Source: Hymenobacter nitidus
GTDB lineage: Bacteria > Bacteroidota > Bacteroidia > Cytophagales > Hymenobacteraceae
Direction of reading: 5' to 3'
Length of the DNA stretch: 64,000 nucleotides
Assembly: GCF_020447315.1 (NCBI RefSeq)
Contig: NZ_JAJADQ010000007.1
Coordinates: forward strand, 186,001-250,000
The notes under the pieces were generated by a model, which searched no databases, was not told the origin of the DNA, and saw only the letters and a program-made list of their open reading frames with translations. This document shows positions 42,065 through 50,366 of this stretch, one piece after another; positions within the stretch are counted from its first letter, which is position 1, and every line of letters begins with the position of its first letter. The position numbers and the translations under genes are program-made.

Positions 42065-42964
42065 GTGAATCCCGAACCTAAACCGCACCGCGCTGGCTTT
42101 GTGAGCATTATCGGCAAACCCAACGTGGGCAAGTCGACGCTGATGAACGCCCTGATGGGTGAGCGGCTCAGTATCGTCACGAGCAAGGCCCAGACCACGC
42201 GTCACCGCATCCTGGGCATTCTGAACGGCGACGACTTCCAGCTGGTCTACTCCGATACGCCCGGTATCATTCAGCCCAAGTACGAGCTGCACAACGCCAT
42301 GATGTCGTTCGTGTATAGCTCCCTGGAAGACGCCGACGTCGTCCTGTTCGTAACGGATATCTACGAGAAGCACGACGAGGAGCCGGTAGTGGAGCGTCTG
42401 CGTAAAATGGTGAACACGCCTATTTTGCTGCTGGTCAACAAAATCGACCAGGCCGACCAGGCTGAGGTAGAAGCCAAAGTGGAGTACTGGCGCGAGCAGC
42501 TGCCCAATGCGGCCCGCGTGCTGCCGATTTCGGCTTTGGAAAAGTTCGGCACCGGTGAATTGCTGGATCTGGTGCTGGGCTACCTGCCTGAGCATCCGGC
42601 CTATTATCCCAAAGATGAACTCACCGACAAGCCCGAGCGTTTCTTCGCCGCCGAGATGATTCGGGAGAAAATCTTCAAGCTCTACAAAAAAGAAGTTCCC
42701 TACAGCTGCGAAGTCGGCATTGAGGAGTTCAAGGAGGAAGAAGACATTATCCGCATCCGGGCCACCATCTACGTGGAGCGGGCCAGCCAGAAAGGCATCA
42801 TCATCGGCAACAAGGGCGAGGCGCTGAAAAAAGTCGGCACCTGGGCCCGGGAGGAAATGGAGAAGTTCTTCCAGAAGAAGGTCTTCCTCGAAACCCACGT
42901 TAAAGTCAACGAAAACTGGCGCACCGACCCCAAAGCCCTGAACCGCTTTGGGTACAGCCAATAG
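42065..42964 (+). CDS. era: GTPase Era
   Basis: A ribosome-assembly GTPase that binds 16S rRNA. A 299-residue protein with G1 GKPNVGKSTLMN, the switch region TSKAQTTRHRI, G3 DTPGI, G4 NKID, G5 SALEKFGTG, and a C-terminal KH domain (IYVERASQKGIIIGNKGEALKKVGTWAREEM). I use the GTG at 42065; it is in frame, gives the family N-terminus and lies just after a -7 element. It is followed by der, with a copy of the inverted-repeat family in between. Confidence 0.96.
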   Translation: MNPEPKPHRAGFVSIIGKPNVGKSTLMNALMGERLSIVTSKAQTTRHRILGILNGDDFQLVYSDTPGIIQPKYELHNAMMSFVYSSLEDADVVLFVTDIYEKHDEEPVVERLRKMVNTPILLLVNKIDQADQAEVEAKVEYWREQLPNAARVLPISALEKFGTGELLDLVLGYLPEHPAYYPKDELTDKPERFFAAEMIREKIFKLYKKEVPYSCEVGIEEFKEEEDIIRIRATIYVERASQKGIIIGNKGEALKKVGTWAREEMEKFFQKKVFLETHVKVNENWRTDPKALNRFGYSQ

Positions 42965-43057
42965 ATGAGTTGGTGATTTAGTGAGTTTTTCGTTCTAAAC
43001 GCGCAAATGGCGCAGGTCAAACATCAAACTCTTTAAATCACTAAATCACCAACTCAT
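42965..43057. repeat. Inverted repeat, GCGCAA-core family, copy C
   Basis: Perfect 20-bp arms (42965-42984 and 43038-43057), with further pairing towards the loop. The loop holds the core GCGCAAATGGCGCAGG. The arms consist of GATTTAGTGAGT / GAGTTGGTGATT stutters. It begins one base after the era stop and ends 78 bases before der. Confidence 0.88.
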
Positions 43058-43135
43058 AGATCTTCCGACCTCACACTTACTTAACTACTCCGGGCACTGC
43101 CGAAACTGGTCGGGCCGGCGGCTGGAGTCAGACGC

Positions 43136-44458
43136 ATGAAGAATACCATTGCAATTGTGGGCCGCCCCAACGTGGGCAAATCCACCCTGTTCAACCGCCT
43201 CGTGGGTCACCGCAAGGCTATCATGGACAACCAGAGCGGCGTCACCCGCGACCGGCACTACGGCTACGGCGAGTGGATCGGCAAGCACTTTACCGTCATT
43301 GATACCGGCGGCTACGTGCACGGCTCCGACGACGTGTTTGAGGAAAGCATCCGCCGCCAGGTAAAGCTGGCTATTGATGAGGCCGACGTTATCCTGTTCA
43401 TGGTCGACGTGGATGCGGGCATGCACGGCCTCGATGAGGAGTTTGCCAACGTCCTGCGCCGCTACCAGGGCAAAAAGCCGATTTACTTGGTCGGTAACAA
43501 GGCCGATACCAACGCCCGGGCCCACGCGGCCGGCGAGTTCTACGCCCTGGGCGTGGGCGACGGCGACATCTTCACCATCTCGTCGCAGAGCGGCTCCGGA
43601 ACCGGCGACCTGCTCGACGCGGTGGTGTCGCACTTCGAAGACCCGTGGGAAGAGGTGCAGGACGAAGGCCTGCCCAAGATTGCCGTGGTCGGCCGCCCCA
43701 ACGTGGGCAAGTCGAGCCTGGTAAACCTGTTGCTGGGCGAGGAGCGTACCATCGTGACCGACATTGCCGGTACCACCCGCGACGCCATCAAGACGCGCTA
43801 CAACGCCTTCGGCAACGAGTTTATCCTGATTGACACCGCCGGCCTGCGCCGCAAGACCAAGGTGAAAGAGGACATCGAATTCTACTCCGTGCTCCGCTCG
43901 ATTCGGGCCATGGAAGAATCCGACGTCTGCATCGTGATGCTCGACGCCACGCGCGGCATTGAGGCCCAGGACGTGAACATCATTGCCCTGGCCGACAAAA
44001 ACCGCAAAGGCATCGTGATTCTGGTGAACAAGTGGGACCTGGTGGAGGACAAGGAAACCAATACCACCAAGAAAATCGAGGAGCAGATTCTGGAGAAGAT
44101 AGCGCCCATTGCCTATCCGCCCATCATCTTCACTTCGGTGGTTACCAAGCAGCGCGTGCACAAAGCCATTGAAACGGCCATTCAGGTGTACGAGAACAAA
44201 ACCATGAAAATCCCGACTTCCCAGCTGAACGAGGTGATGCTCAAGGTGATTGAGGAGCACCAGCCACCGTCCACGAAGGGCAAGATGGTACGCATCAAGT
44301 ACGTGACGCAGCTGCCCACCCACAACCCGGTGTTTGCCTTCTTCTGCAACCTGCCCCAGTACGTGAGCGACTCCTACACGCGCTACCTCGAAAACCGCAT
44401 GCGCGACCATTTCGGCTTCATTGGCGTGCCTATTGGCATCATCTTCCGCAAGAAGTAG
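43136..44458 (+). CDS. der: GTPase Der (EngA)
   Basis: An essential 50S ribosome-assembly GTPase with two G domains. The 440-residue protein has the first domain GRPNVGKSTLFN, DTGG, NKAD at residues ~1-170, and the second GRPNVGKSSLVN, DTAGLRRK, NKWD at ~175-350. A C-terminal KH-like domain follows (FAFFCNLPQYVSDSYTRYLENRMRDHFGFIGVPIGIIFRKK). Length and domain order are typical. era and der lie next to each other with a hairpin repeat between them. Confidence 0.97.
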   Translation: MKNTIAIVGRPNVGKSTLFNRLVGHRKAIMDNQSGVTRDRHYGYGEWIGKHFTVIDTGGYVHGSDDVFEESIRRQVKLAIDEADVILFMVDVDAGMHGLDEEFANVLRRYQGKKPIYLVGNKADTNARAHAAGEFYALGVGDGDIFTISSQSGSGTGDLLDAVVSHFEDPWEEVQDEGLPKIAVVGRPNVGKSSLVNLLLGEERTIVTDIAGTTRDAIKTRYNAFGNEFILIDTAGLRRKTKVKEDIEFYSVLRSIRAMEESDVCIVMLDATRGIEAQDVNIIALADKNRKGIVILVNKWDLVEDKETNTTKKIEEQILEKIAPIAYPPIIFTSVVTKQRVHKAIETAIQVYENKTMKIPTSQLNEVMLKVIEEHQPPSTKGKMVRIKYVTQLPTHNPVFAFFCNLPQYVSDSYTRYLENRMRDHFGFIGVPIGIIFRKK

Positions 44459-44631
44459 GCAGGAAAACGGCGGACTGGCAAAAAGCAGAATAATTTTTTT
44501 CTACTGTCGGGTTACCTTATGAGGGGACAAGTATAAAGCCCCGAATCTACGGTCGGGTTGCCTAGCATCCGGCGCCGGATTCAGCTTTAACTGACTTGAA
44601 TTTTCAACAACCCCCTCTAATTCCTCTCACC

Positions 44632-44910
44632 ATGAAAAAGGTTCTGTTCCTTGCCCTGGCCGCTGCTTCGTTCACCTTCGCTTCGTGCGACAGCAAGCAG
44701 GAAAATGCTCAAGAAAACGCTGCTGACCAAGTAGAAGAAGCTGGCGAAGCCAAAGCTGACGCTATGGAAGATGCTGGCAACGAAGCCGGTGCTGACTCGG
44801 TAGAAAACGCTACCGAAGCTCAGGCTGACAAAATGGAAGATGCAGCTGACGCTAACCCAAGCCAGGCTACGCCAGCTCCCGCTGGTGGTGCTACCACGAC
44901 CCAGCAGTAA
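44632..44910 (+). CDS. Small acidic lipoprotein, function unknown
   Basis: A 92-residue predicted lipoprotein. The signal MKKVLFLALAAASFTFASC ends in a lipobox Cys (residue 19). The mature part is strongly acidic and Ala-rich, with repeating EAGEAKADAMEDAGNEAGADSVENATEAQADKMEDAAD units that could form one long amphipathic helix. A Pro/Thr/Gln-rich tail ends the protein. The low complexity makes homology inference risky. A bidirectional terminator follows. Confidence 0.8.
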   Translation: MKKVLFLALAAASFTFASCDSKQENAQENAADQVEEAGEAKADAMEDAGNEAGADSVENATEAQADKMEDAADANPSQATPAPAGGATTTQQ

Positions 44911-44930
44911 TTGCTCTGCCTGAAAAGGCA

Positions 44931-44965
44931 AAAAAGAGGCTCCCCGAATTGGGGAGCCTCTTTTT
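44931..44965. terminator. Bidirectional terminator after the acidic lipoprotein gene
   Basis: 15-bp arms (44931-44945 and 44951-44965) with a five-base loop and A- and T-runs on both sides, between the convergent lipoprotein and 44990-45556 genes. Confidence 0.9.
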
Positions 44966-44989
44966 TTGTGCGTGTAGTGAGCCTTTTGC

Positions 44990-45556
44990 TTAGCCTAGCC
45001 GGTAGCGGATAAGCTTATCCACCATCTTAAAGAGTTTGCGTGGCTCGTAGGTGCGCCAGGGTAGCTCGTCGAGTTGTCCACCGAAGTTCACGTAGTTATC
45101 CACATTGAACTGGTGCATTTCCCGGATAACGTGCTCCTGGAAGTTGATGCCCGCAATCCAGCCGTCCTCCACGTCCTCGAACCACTCTTCGTAGTACGAG
45201 TCGTCGGAGCCGTGGAAGTTGAAGACGTTTTCGCCCACCAGAATAAACTTGCGGATGCCCTCATGCACCATCAGATCGATGATGTTGCGCTTCAGACTCA
45301 TGATGTCGTTTTCAATGGCATCGTTCCATTCCCCGATGAACTCGATGATGCCAATGCCCTCGTCGTAGTCGACGAAGAGAATTTTGAGAAACAGCGTGTC
45401 CGAATCAAGGCTGTCCCACTGGGGATGAATGTAGTACCCGTAGATAGTGTTGGTGAACGAGTCGAGGCTATTCTCGGCTTCAAATAGCGGGGAGCGAGGA
45501 TCCTCGGAAGCGGAATACTGGTCAATCCAGTTGTAATGCGGCTCAATGGTATGCAC
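44990..45556 (-). CDS. Conserved Cytophagales protein of unknown function
   Basis: A 188-residue soluble protein. It begins (V/M)HTIEPHYNWIDQYSASEDPRSPLF and includes YGYYIHPQWDSLDSDTLFLKILFVDYDEGIGIIEFIGEWNDAIENDIMSLKRNIIDLM, VGENVFNFHGSDDSYYEEWFEDVEDGW, and VDNYVNFGGQLDELPWRTYEP. I recall very similar proteins in Cytophagales, with no known function. The GTG at 45556 gives their N-terminus; a longer ATG frame to 45691 adds no similarity. The family appears enzyme-like, with many Asp, Glu and Tyr, but I see no known motif. Confidence 0.8.
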   Translation of the reverse strand: MHTIEPHYNWIDQYSASEDPRSPLFEAENSLDSFTNTIYGYYIHPQWDSLDSDTLFLKILFVDYDEGIGIIEFIGEWNDAIENDIMSLKRNIIDLMVHEGIRKFILVGENVFNFHGSDDSYYEEWFEDVEDGWIAGINFQEHVIREMHQFNVDNYVNFGGQLDELPWRTYEPRKLFKMVDKLIRYRLG

Positions 45557-45786
45557 GGCAGGCGCGGGTGTAGTGGAACAGATAGTGCAAAAACGGTCGG
45601 CGCGAAAAGCTCCGTGGCCTGTGGGAATCTTCCAGTACGTGGCCCCGGGCACCAAATACAGATACGGCCCCGCCGGGTTCGGGGACGACACGTCGGAAGC
45701 CTGCGCGTGCTATTTTATTTCCGCTTGGCTGCGCGAACCTCTTACCAACTACTTCTGCCCGCCGTAATAAGCGGCAGAAATACGGC

Positions 45787-46590
45787 CTAGCGTTTGTGCG
45801 CCTCAATAGCGGCCCGCACCGAGCCGTGCTGTTTCAGCAGCTCAGCGGCCTCTGCTTGCTCAATGCCCAGCTCCTCCATAATCATCTTTTCGCCCCGGTC
45901 CACGAGCTTGAGGTTGCTGAGCTGCATGTCGACCATCTTGTTGCCCTTCACCTTGCCCAGGCGAATCATGGTGGCGGTGGTAAGCATGTTGAGCACCAGC
46001 TTCTGGGCAGTACCGGCCTTCATACGGGTGCTACCCGTCACGAACTCGGGCCCGGTGACGACTTCCACCGGGAAATCGGCCAGAGCGGCCACGGTGGAGC
46101 CGGCGTTGCAGACGATGCAGCCCGTGGCAATGCCGTGGCGGCGGGCAATGGCCATGCCGCCGATGACGTAGGGCGTGCGGCCAGAAGCAGCAATACCCAC
46201 CAGCATGTCGTTTTCGTTGATATCGTGGGCTGTCAGGTCGCGCCAGGCCTGTTGCGGGTCGTCCTCGGCATTTTCCACGGCCTTGCGAATAGCCGTGTCG
46301 CCGCCGGCAATGATACCGATAACCAGGCCCTGGGGCACGCCGAAAGTGGGCGGGCACTCCGAGGCATCCAGAATACCCAGCCGCCCGCTGGTGCCTGCCC
46401 CAATATAGAACAACCGACCGCCGCGCTGCATCCGCTCTACTGTGGCCTCCACTAGCGCCTCAATCTGCGGCAGGGCCTGAGCTACCACCTGCGGCACCGT
46501 CTGGTCCACGCTGTTGATGCCGGCCAGCAATTCGCGGGTCGAGAGGGTTTCCAGGTTGTTGAAGTGGGAAGGGCTTTCAGTCGTACTCAA
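45787..46590 (-). CDS. murQ: N-acetylmuramic acid 6-phosphate etherase
   Basis: Cleaves the lactyl ether of MurNAc-6-phosphate during peptidoglycan recycling. A 267-residue SIS-domain enzyme with GAGTSGRLGILDASECPPTFGVP (sugar-phosphate site), IAGGDTAIRKAVENAEDD, VGIAASGRTPYVIGGM and EVVTGPEFVTGSTRMKAGTAQKLVLNM. The C-terminus is short. All key blocks are intact. A cytochrome-b5-like gene lies upstream on the same strand. Confidence 0.96.
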   Translation of the reverse strand: MSTTESPSHFNNLETLSTRELLAGINSVDQTVPQVVAQALPQIEALVEATVERMQRGGRLFYIGAGTSGRLGILDASECPPTFGVPQGLVIGIIAGGDTAIRKAVENAEDDPQQAWRDLTAHDINENDMLVGIAASGRTPYVIGGMAIARRHGIATGCIVCNAGSTVAALADFPVEVVTGPEFVTGSTRMKAGTAQKLVLNMLTTATMIRLGKVKGNKMVDMQLSNLKLVDRGEKMIMEELGIEQAEAAELLKQHGSVRAAIEAHKR

Positions 46591-46637
46591 GGCGAAAGGG
46601 CGAAATGGTGAGGTGGTATTCTGAACCCACTGTAACG

Positions 46638-46967
46638 TTAGGAGGCGGAAGAAGTAGGCATTTTCAGGCGGCCGATGGCGTGGAACTTGTCGAAAACGTG
46701 CTCGGTGTGGGGCGCGTCCTTTTGCAGCTCCCGGGTCAGATCCTGACCGGCCCAGTGCTCATAGTGGTTGCCGCGCCGCCACAGACGCGAACGGGTCACG
46801 TCGTAAATCAGACCCTTGTAGCCCACCCAGATTTCGTCCCGGTCCTGCCCGTTGCGCAAGGCCAGCTGGGCCAGCGAGTACTCGGGTAGTGAGTTGGCTA
46901 TTGGTTGTTCGTTTATGGCTTTTGGCTCCTGAGAGTTCTGGTTTGGTTCTGGTAACGACAGGTTCAT
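46638..46967 (-). CDS. Cytochrome b5-like heme-binding domain protein with repeat-derived N-terminus
   Basis: A 109-residue protein whose conserved part (YSLAQLALRNGQDRDEIWVGYKGLIYDVTRSRLWRRGNHYEHWAGQDLTRELQ...HTEHVFDKF) is a cytochrome b5-type fold. The HYEHWAGQD and HTEHVF segments probably contain heme-ligand His residues. The first ~26 residues differ from relatives I know, whose N-terminus is close to MPEYTLAQLALRNG. Here Leu (CTA) occupies that Met position, and part of the extension lies inside a 25-bp inverted-repeat arm. It may be membrane-free and act as an electron carrier. Confidence 0.75.
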   Translation of the reverse strand: MNLSLPEPNQNSQEPKAINEQPIANSLPEYSLAQLALRNGQDRDEIWVGYKGLIYDVTRSRLWRRGNHYEHWAGQDLTRELQKDAPHTEHVFDKFHAIGRLKMPTSSAS

Positions 46968-47056
46968 CAGCTGACTACAGAATTAAGACTGCCGTGGAGC
47001 AGGGGCGAAACAGAAGACATTGCTGCAAGAACCAAAAGCCATAAACGAACAACCAA
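46901..47056. repeat. Inverted repeat with 25-bp perfect arms
   Basis: Arms 46901-46925 and 47032-47056 are perfect reverse complements (TTGGTTGTTCG...), with further imperfect pairing outside them. The left arm falls within the N-terminal codons of the cytochrome-b5-like gene; the right arm lies just before the arginase-like gene stop. The region between the arms is about 106 bases. Confidence 0.85.
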
Positions 47057-47063
47057 TAACCAA

Positions 47064-48212
47064 TCAACCCAGCAGCGCCTGCGTCAGAATCCAGCGGTTG
47101 GGCAAGTCGCCCTGGGCAGCCTTGAAGTAGTCTTCGTAGCTGCAGGGCACAATACGCTTCACGGCGCTATCGGCCAGGCTTTCCACTTCCAGCCACCACT
47201 TTTCGGTGCGCTTGGCCTTATAGAAAACCAGCTTGGCCGGCGAGCCGGGCAAGCCCACGGCGTAGCGGATAAAGCGGCGGCTCTGGAAGTCGGTTTCGTT
47301 GCGGCGGTGGTAGAAGCCTTCGATGAAATACCACAGCATAGTGGCCAGGGCGCTGGCGGCCAGGCCGTGGGTGTCGTGGTCGGGGCGGTAGCCGTAGAGG
47401 CCGAAGGAGCTGAGCTGGTCGTTGTGGCCCGCGTACCAGGCCAGCTTGGCGGCTTCCTCGTTGGTAAGGCCAAAGGGGTTGGCCGGCGCATAAGCCGGGG
47501 CATCGTTCCAACGGAGGGCGGCTACGTCGAAGCTCACAAAATCGGCTTGGCGCAGCAGGGGCTCGGCCTGCCGGATATCGTCGCGCACTTGGCCCAGACG
47601 CAGGGTTTCGAAGTGCAGCTTCTCCAGAGCGGCCAGCACGTCGGGGGCCACCAGATACTGCTGATGAGCCAGCTGGGCAAAGTTGAAGACGAAGTTGGGC
47701 TCGTGCATCAGAATGCGGCGCAGGTGCGAATCCTCGGCCGGCGCCGTATCGTGCTCGGCCATGTCTACCCGCGAGTCGACCATAGCAAAGCTGACGGGCC
47801 GCTCCAGAGTTTCGTAGGCCAGGAATTGGCCGTAGTCCAGGTCTTGGCTGCCACCGAGCAGAATCGGGACGGTGTTGTGCTCGAGCAGCGCGGCTACAAT
47901 TTCGCGCAGCCGTAGGTAGGTGTCTTCCAGGGTGAGGCCGGGGCGCAAGTTGCCCAGGTCGGCAATGCGCAGGCTGCCCGAGCCTTTCTGCAGCTGGTAG
48001 AAGCGGCGCCGCACCTCATCGGCGCCGTGCACGTCGGGGGCGCCGCCCGCGCTGCCCCGCCACTCGTTCAGCCCGATAAGGGCCAAGTCAGCAGTGCGCC
48101 AATCCGGAAACGAATCCAGAAAGCGGGAAGCATAATTGGCGAGCGTCGTAGAGGCTGCCGTGGCGGCGGTAAGCTCCTCGCGGAGCGGATCAAAGAAGAT
48201 GGCCAGATTCAT
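47064..48212 (-). CDS. Arginase/ureohydrolase-fold protein with altered metal site
   Basis: A 382-residue protein with the overall ureohydrolase pattern, annotated in relatives as formimidoylglutamase. The canonical GGDHS loop reads GGSQD (near 117), DAHxD reads DSRVD (near 144), and SxDxDxxDP reads SFDVAALRW (near 226). Of six Mn ligands, the two Asp in DSRVD and one in SFDV remain; one His is Gln, one His is Arg and one Asp is Ala. It is therefore unlikely to be a standard arginase. The ATG at 48212 is preceded by a TAnnTTTG element. Confidence 0.8.
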   Translation of the reverse strand: MNLAIFFDPLREELTAATAASTTLANYASRFLDSFPDWRTADLALIGLNEWRGSAGGAPDVHGADEVRRRFYQLQKGSGSLRIADLGNLRPGLTLEDTYLRLREIVAALLEHNTVPILLGGSQDLDYGQFLAYETLERPVSFAMVDSRVDMAEHDTAPAEDSHLRRILMHEPNFVFNFAQLAHQQYLVAPDVLAALEKLHFETLRLGQVRDDIRQAEPLLRQADFVSFDVAALRWNDAPAYAPANPFGLTNEEAAKLAWYAGHNDQLSSFGLYGYRPDHDTHGLAASALATMLWYFIEGFYHRRNETDFQSRRFIRYAVGLPGSPAKLVFYKAKRTEKWWLEVESLADSAVKRIVPCSYEDYFKAAQGDLPNRWILTQALLG

Positions 48213-48235
48213 CGGGCGCGGAGAGTGCAGGCAGA

Positions 48236-48243
48236 CAAAACTA
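48236..48243 (-). promoter_or_regulatory. -7 element TAGTTTTG for the arginase-like gene
   Basis: Exact TAnnTTTG match on the minus strand, 23 bases upstream of the ATG at 48212. Confidence 0.5.
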
Positions 48244-48444
48244 CGTAAAACCAGCCAGCCCTTCCAGTTTTTCGCCCTCAATCAGCCTGCCAAGCTGGGG
48301 CGTAATAGGCATTATGCCAAAAAATCTATTTATTTAAGCTGTCTTGGCGCTTTGTCCCCGACGGTTTTGCCCCGCCTAACGTTATGGAACCGGGCATTTC
48401 GCTCCACCTCTCCGCGTTTCCCACCACCAGTATCCCACTCTACA

Positions 48445-50223
48445 ATGGAAGTCCGCCGCTCGTTTGATATTCTGACGCACCAACTTGCCACTGCCCCCAA
48501 AGCCGACGCCCTGGCGGCCAAAATCAATGGGGACTGGCAAAAAATCAGCACCCAGCAACTTGTTGAGCACGTAAATCAGGTCAGCCTGGGCCTGTTGCAG
48601 CTCGGCATTAAGAAAGATGATAAGGTCGCCATCATTTCGATGAACCGACCCGAGTGGATGTTTGCCGACTTCGGCATTGCCCAGATTGGCGCCACCAGCG
48701 TGCCGATGTACCCCAGCATCACGGTGGAGGACTACAAGTACATCTTCACCGATGCCGGTGTGAAAGCCGTATTCGTGGCCGACGACAAGCTCTACGAAAA
48801 GGTAAAGGCCGCCACCGCCGATTTGCCCGAGGTAAAGCACGTTTTCACCTTTGATAAGGTAGCCGGAGCCCGCCACTTCAGCGAGCTGCTGGAACTGGGC
48901 AAGCAAGGCGACGCCGCTACGCTTGAGCCCCTGAAAGCCGCCGTGCAGCCCGATGACCTGCTGACCCTGATTTACACGTCCGGCACCACCGGCAACCCCA
49001 AAGGCGTGATGCTCAGCCACGACAACATCCTGAGCAACTGCCGCAACTCCCAGCCCTTCGTGCCCGTCACCAAGGACGACAAAGCCTTGAGCTTTCTGCC
49101 GCTCTGTCACATCTTCGAGCGGATGGTAACCTACCTCTACATGATCAACAGCGTGAGTATCTACTACGCCGAGAGCATGGAGGTCATTGCCGACAACCTG
49201 CGCGAGGTGAAGCCTCAGATTTTCACCACCGTGCCCCGCCTGCTGGAGAAGGTCTATGACAAAATCGTGGCGAAAGGCCACACGCTGGAAGGCGTTAAGA
49301 AGAACCTGTTCTTCTGGGCCCTCGACCTGGGCCTGAAATACGACAACCAGAAAAACCACGGCTTTTTCTACAATACCCAGCTGGCCCTGGCCAACAAGCT
49401 TATTTTCAATAAGTGGCGCGAAGCCTTGGGCGGCAACCTCAAGTGCATCGTGAGCGGCGGCGGCGCCCTGCAGCCCCGCCTGGCCCGCGTGTTCTGGGCG
49501 GCCGGCATCCGGGTAATGGAAGGCTACGGCCTGACGGAAACCTCGCCGGTTATTGCCGTGGGCGGCTTCGAGCCCGAAAACAACATGATTGGCACCGTGG
49601 GCCCGCTCATCGACAACATGGAGGTGAAAATTGCCCCCGACGGTGAGATTCTGACTAAGTCGGCGTCCGTAATGAAGGGCTACTACAACAAGCCCGAGCT
49701 GACGGCTAAGGAAATCGACGCCGACGGCTGGTTCCACACCGGAGACATTGGCGAGTTTGTCAACGGCAAGTTTCTCAAAATCACGGACCGCAAAAAGGAG
49801 ATGTTCAAGACTTCGGGCGGCAAGTACATTGCCCCGCAGGTTATCGAGGGCAAGCTCAAGGAGTCGCCGCTAATCGAGCAGGCCATGGTGGTGGGCGCCG
49901 ACCAGAAATTCCCCGCCGCGCTGGTTATTCCGTCCTTCGACGACCTGAAGGGCTGGTGCAAGCGCAACGGCGTAGACTGCAACTGCTCCAACGAGGAACT
50001 CATTCGCAACGAAAAAGTCGTGCAGATGTACGACGAACTGGTGAAGAAGTACAACCAGAGCTTTGCCCAGTGGGAGCAGGTCAAGAAAATCGAGCTGCTG
50101 CCCAGCCAGTGGACGGTGGAAACCGGGGAAATGACACCCACCATGAAGGTAAAGCGCAAGATCATCACCGAGAACAACAAGGATATTATCGAGCGGATGT
50201 ACCAGCAGGACGACCGGCGGTAA
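48445..50223 (+). CDS. fadD: Long-chain fatty-acid-CoA ligase
   Basis: Activates fatty acids to acyl-CoA for degradation. A 592-residue AMP-forming synthetase with the P-loop YTSGTTGNPKGVMLSH, the A5-like MEGYGLTETSPV, WFHTGDIGEF, DRKKEMFKTSGGKYIAPQVIE and the C-terminal Lys-rich EMTPTMKVKRKII. Its N-terminal part matches the AMP-binding long-chain family (ACSL-like). I chose the ATG at 48445. The arginase-like gene is divergent, and a MarR gene follows after 143 bases. Confidence 0.95.
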   Translation: MEVRRSFDILTHQLATAPKADALAAKINGDWQKISTQQLVEHVNQVSLGLLQLGIKKDDKVAIISMNRPEWMFADFGIAQIGATSVPMYPSITVEDYKYIFTDAGVKAVFVADDKLYEKVKAATADLPEVKHVFTFDKVAGARHFSELLELGKQGDAATLEPLKAAVQPDDLLTLIYTSGTTGNPKGVMLSHDNILSNCRNSQPFVPVTKDDKALSFLPLCHIFERMVTYLYMINSVSIYYAESMEVIADNLREVKPQIFTTVPRLLEKVYDKIVAKGHTLEGVKKNLFFWALDLGLKYDNQKNHGFFYNTQLALANKLIFNKWREALGGNLKCIVSGGGALQPRLARVFWAAGIRVMEGYGLTETSPVIAVGGFEPENNMIGTVGPLIDNMEVKIAPDGEILTKSASVMKGYYNKPELTAKEIDADGWFHTGDIGEFVNGKFLKITDRKKEMFKTSGGKYIAPQVIEGKLKESPLIEQAMVVGADQKFPAALVIPSFDDLKGWCKRNGVDCNCSNEELIRNEKVVQMYDELVKKYNQSFAQWEQVKKIELLPSQWTVETGEMTPTMKVKRKIITENNKDIIERMYQQDDRR

Positions 50224-50319
50224 GTCTGCTGGCAACGCGGTAAAAGTGTTTGGGGCTGGTGCGCGGTTTCGCCCGAGAAACTGAGTGCCGGCCCAAACTT
50301 TTTTCTGTCTATTTAGTAT

Positions 50320-50347
50320 GCAAGCATAACATATTCTTTGTATGTTT
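50320..50347 (+). promoter_or_regulatory. Putative operator shared with fadE, upstream of marR
   Basis: GCAAGCATAACATA (50320-50333) followed by TTCTTTGTATGTTT. The first 14 bases recur exactly upstream of fadE (55391-55404), followed there by a similar GTAT.TTT block. It overlaps the near-match -7 element TATTCTTTG, as expected for a repressor site; TATGC-AA-GCATA is also a short palindrome here. Confidence 0.65.
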
Positions 50348-50366
50348 ACCCGACTTCAGCACCCCC

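Noticed and set aside
45557..45806. Possible gene upstream of the 44990-45556 protein
   Set aside because: Frames there are Arg-rich, lack motifs and are opposite each other; probably leader or intergenic.
48212..48281. Upstream extension of the arginase-like gene
   Set aside because: The extra residues lack family similarity and would cross the -7 element at 48236-48243.
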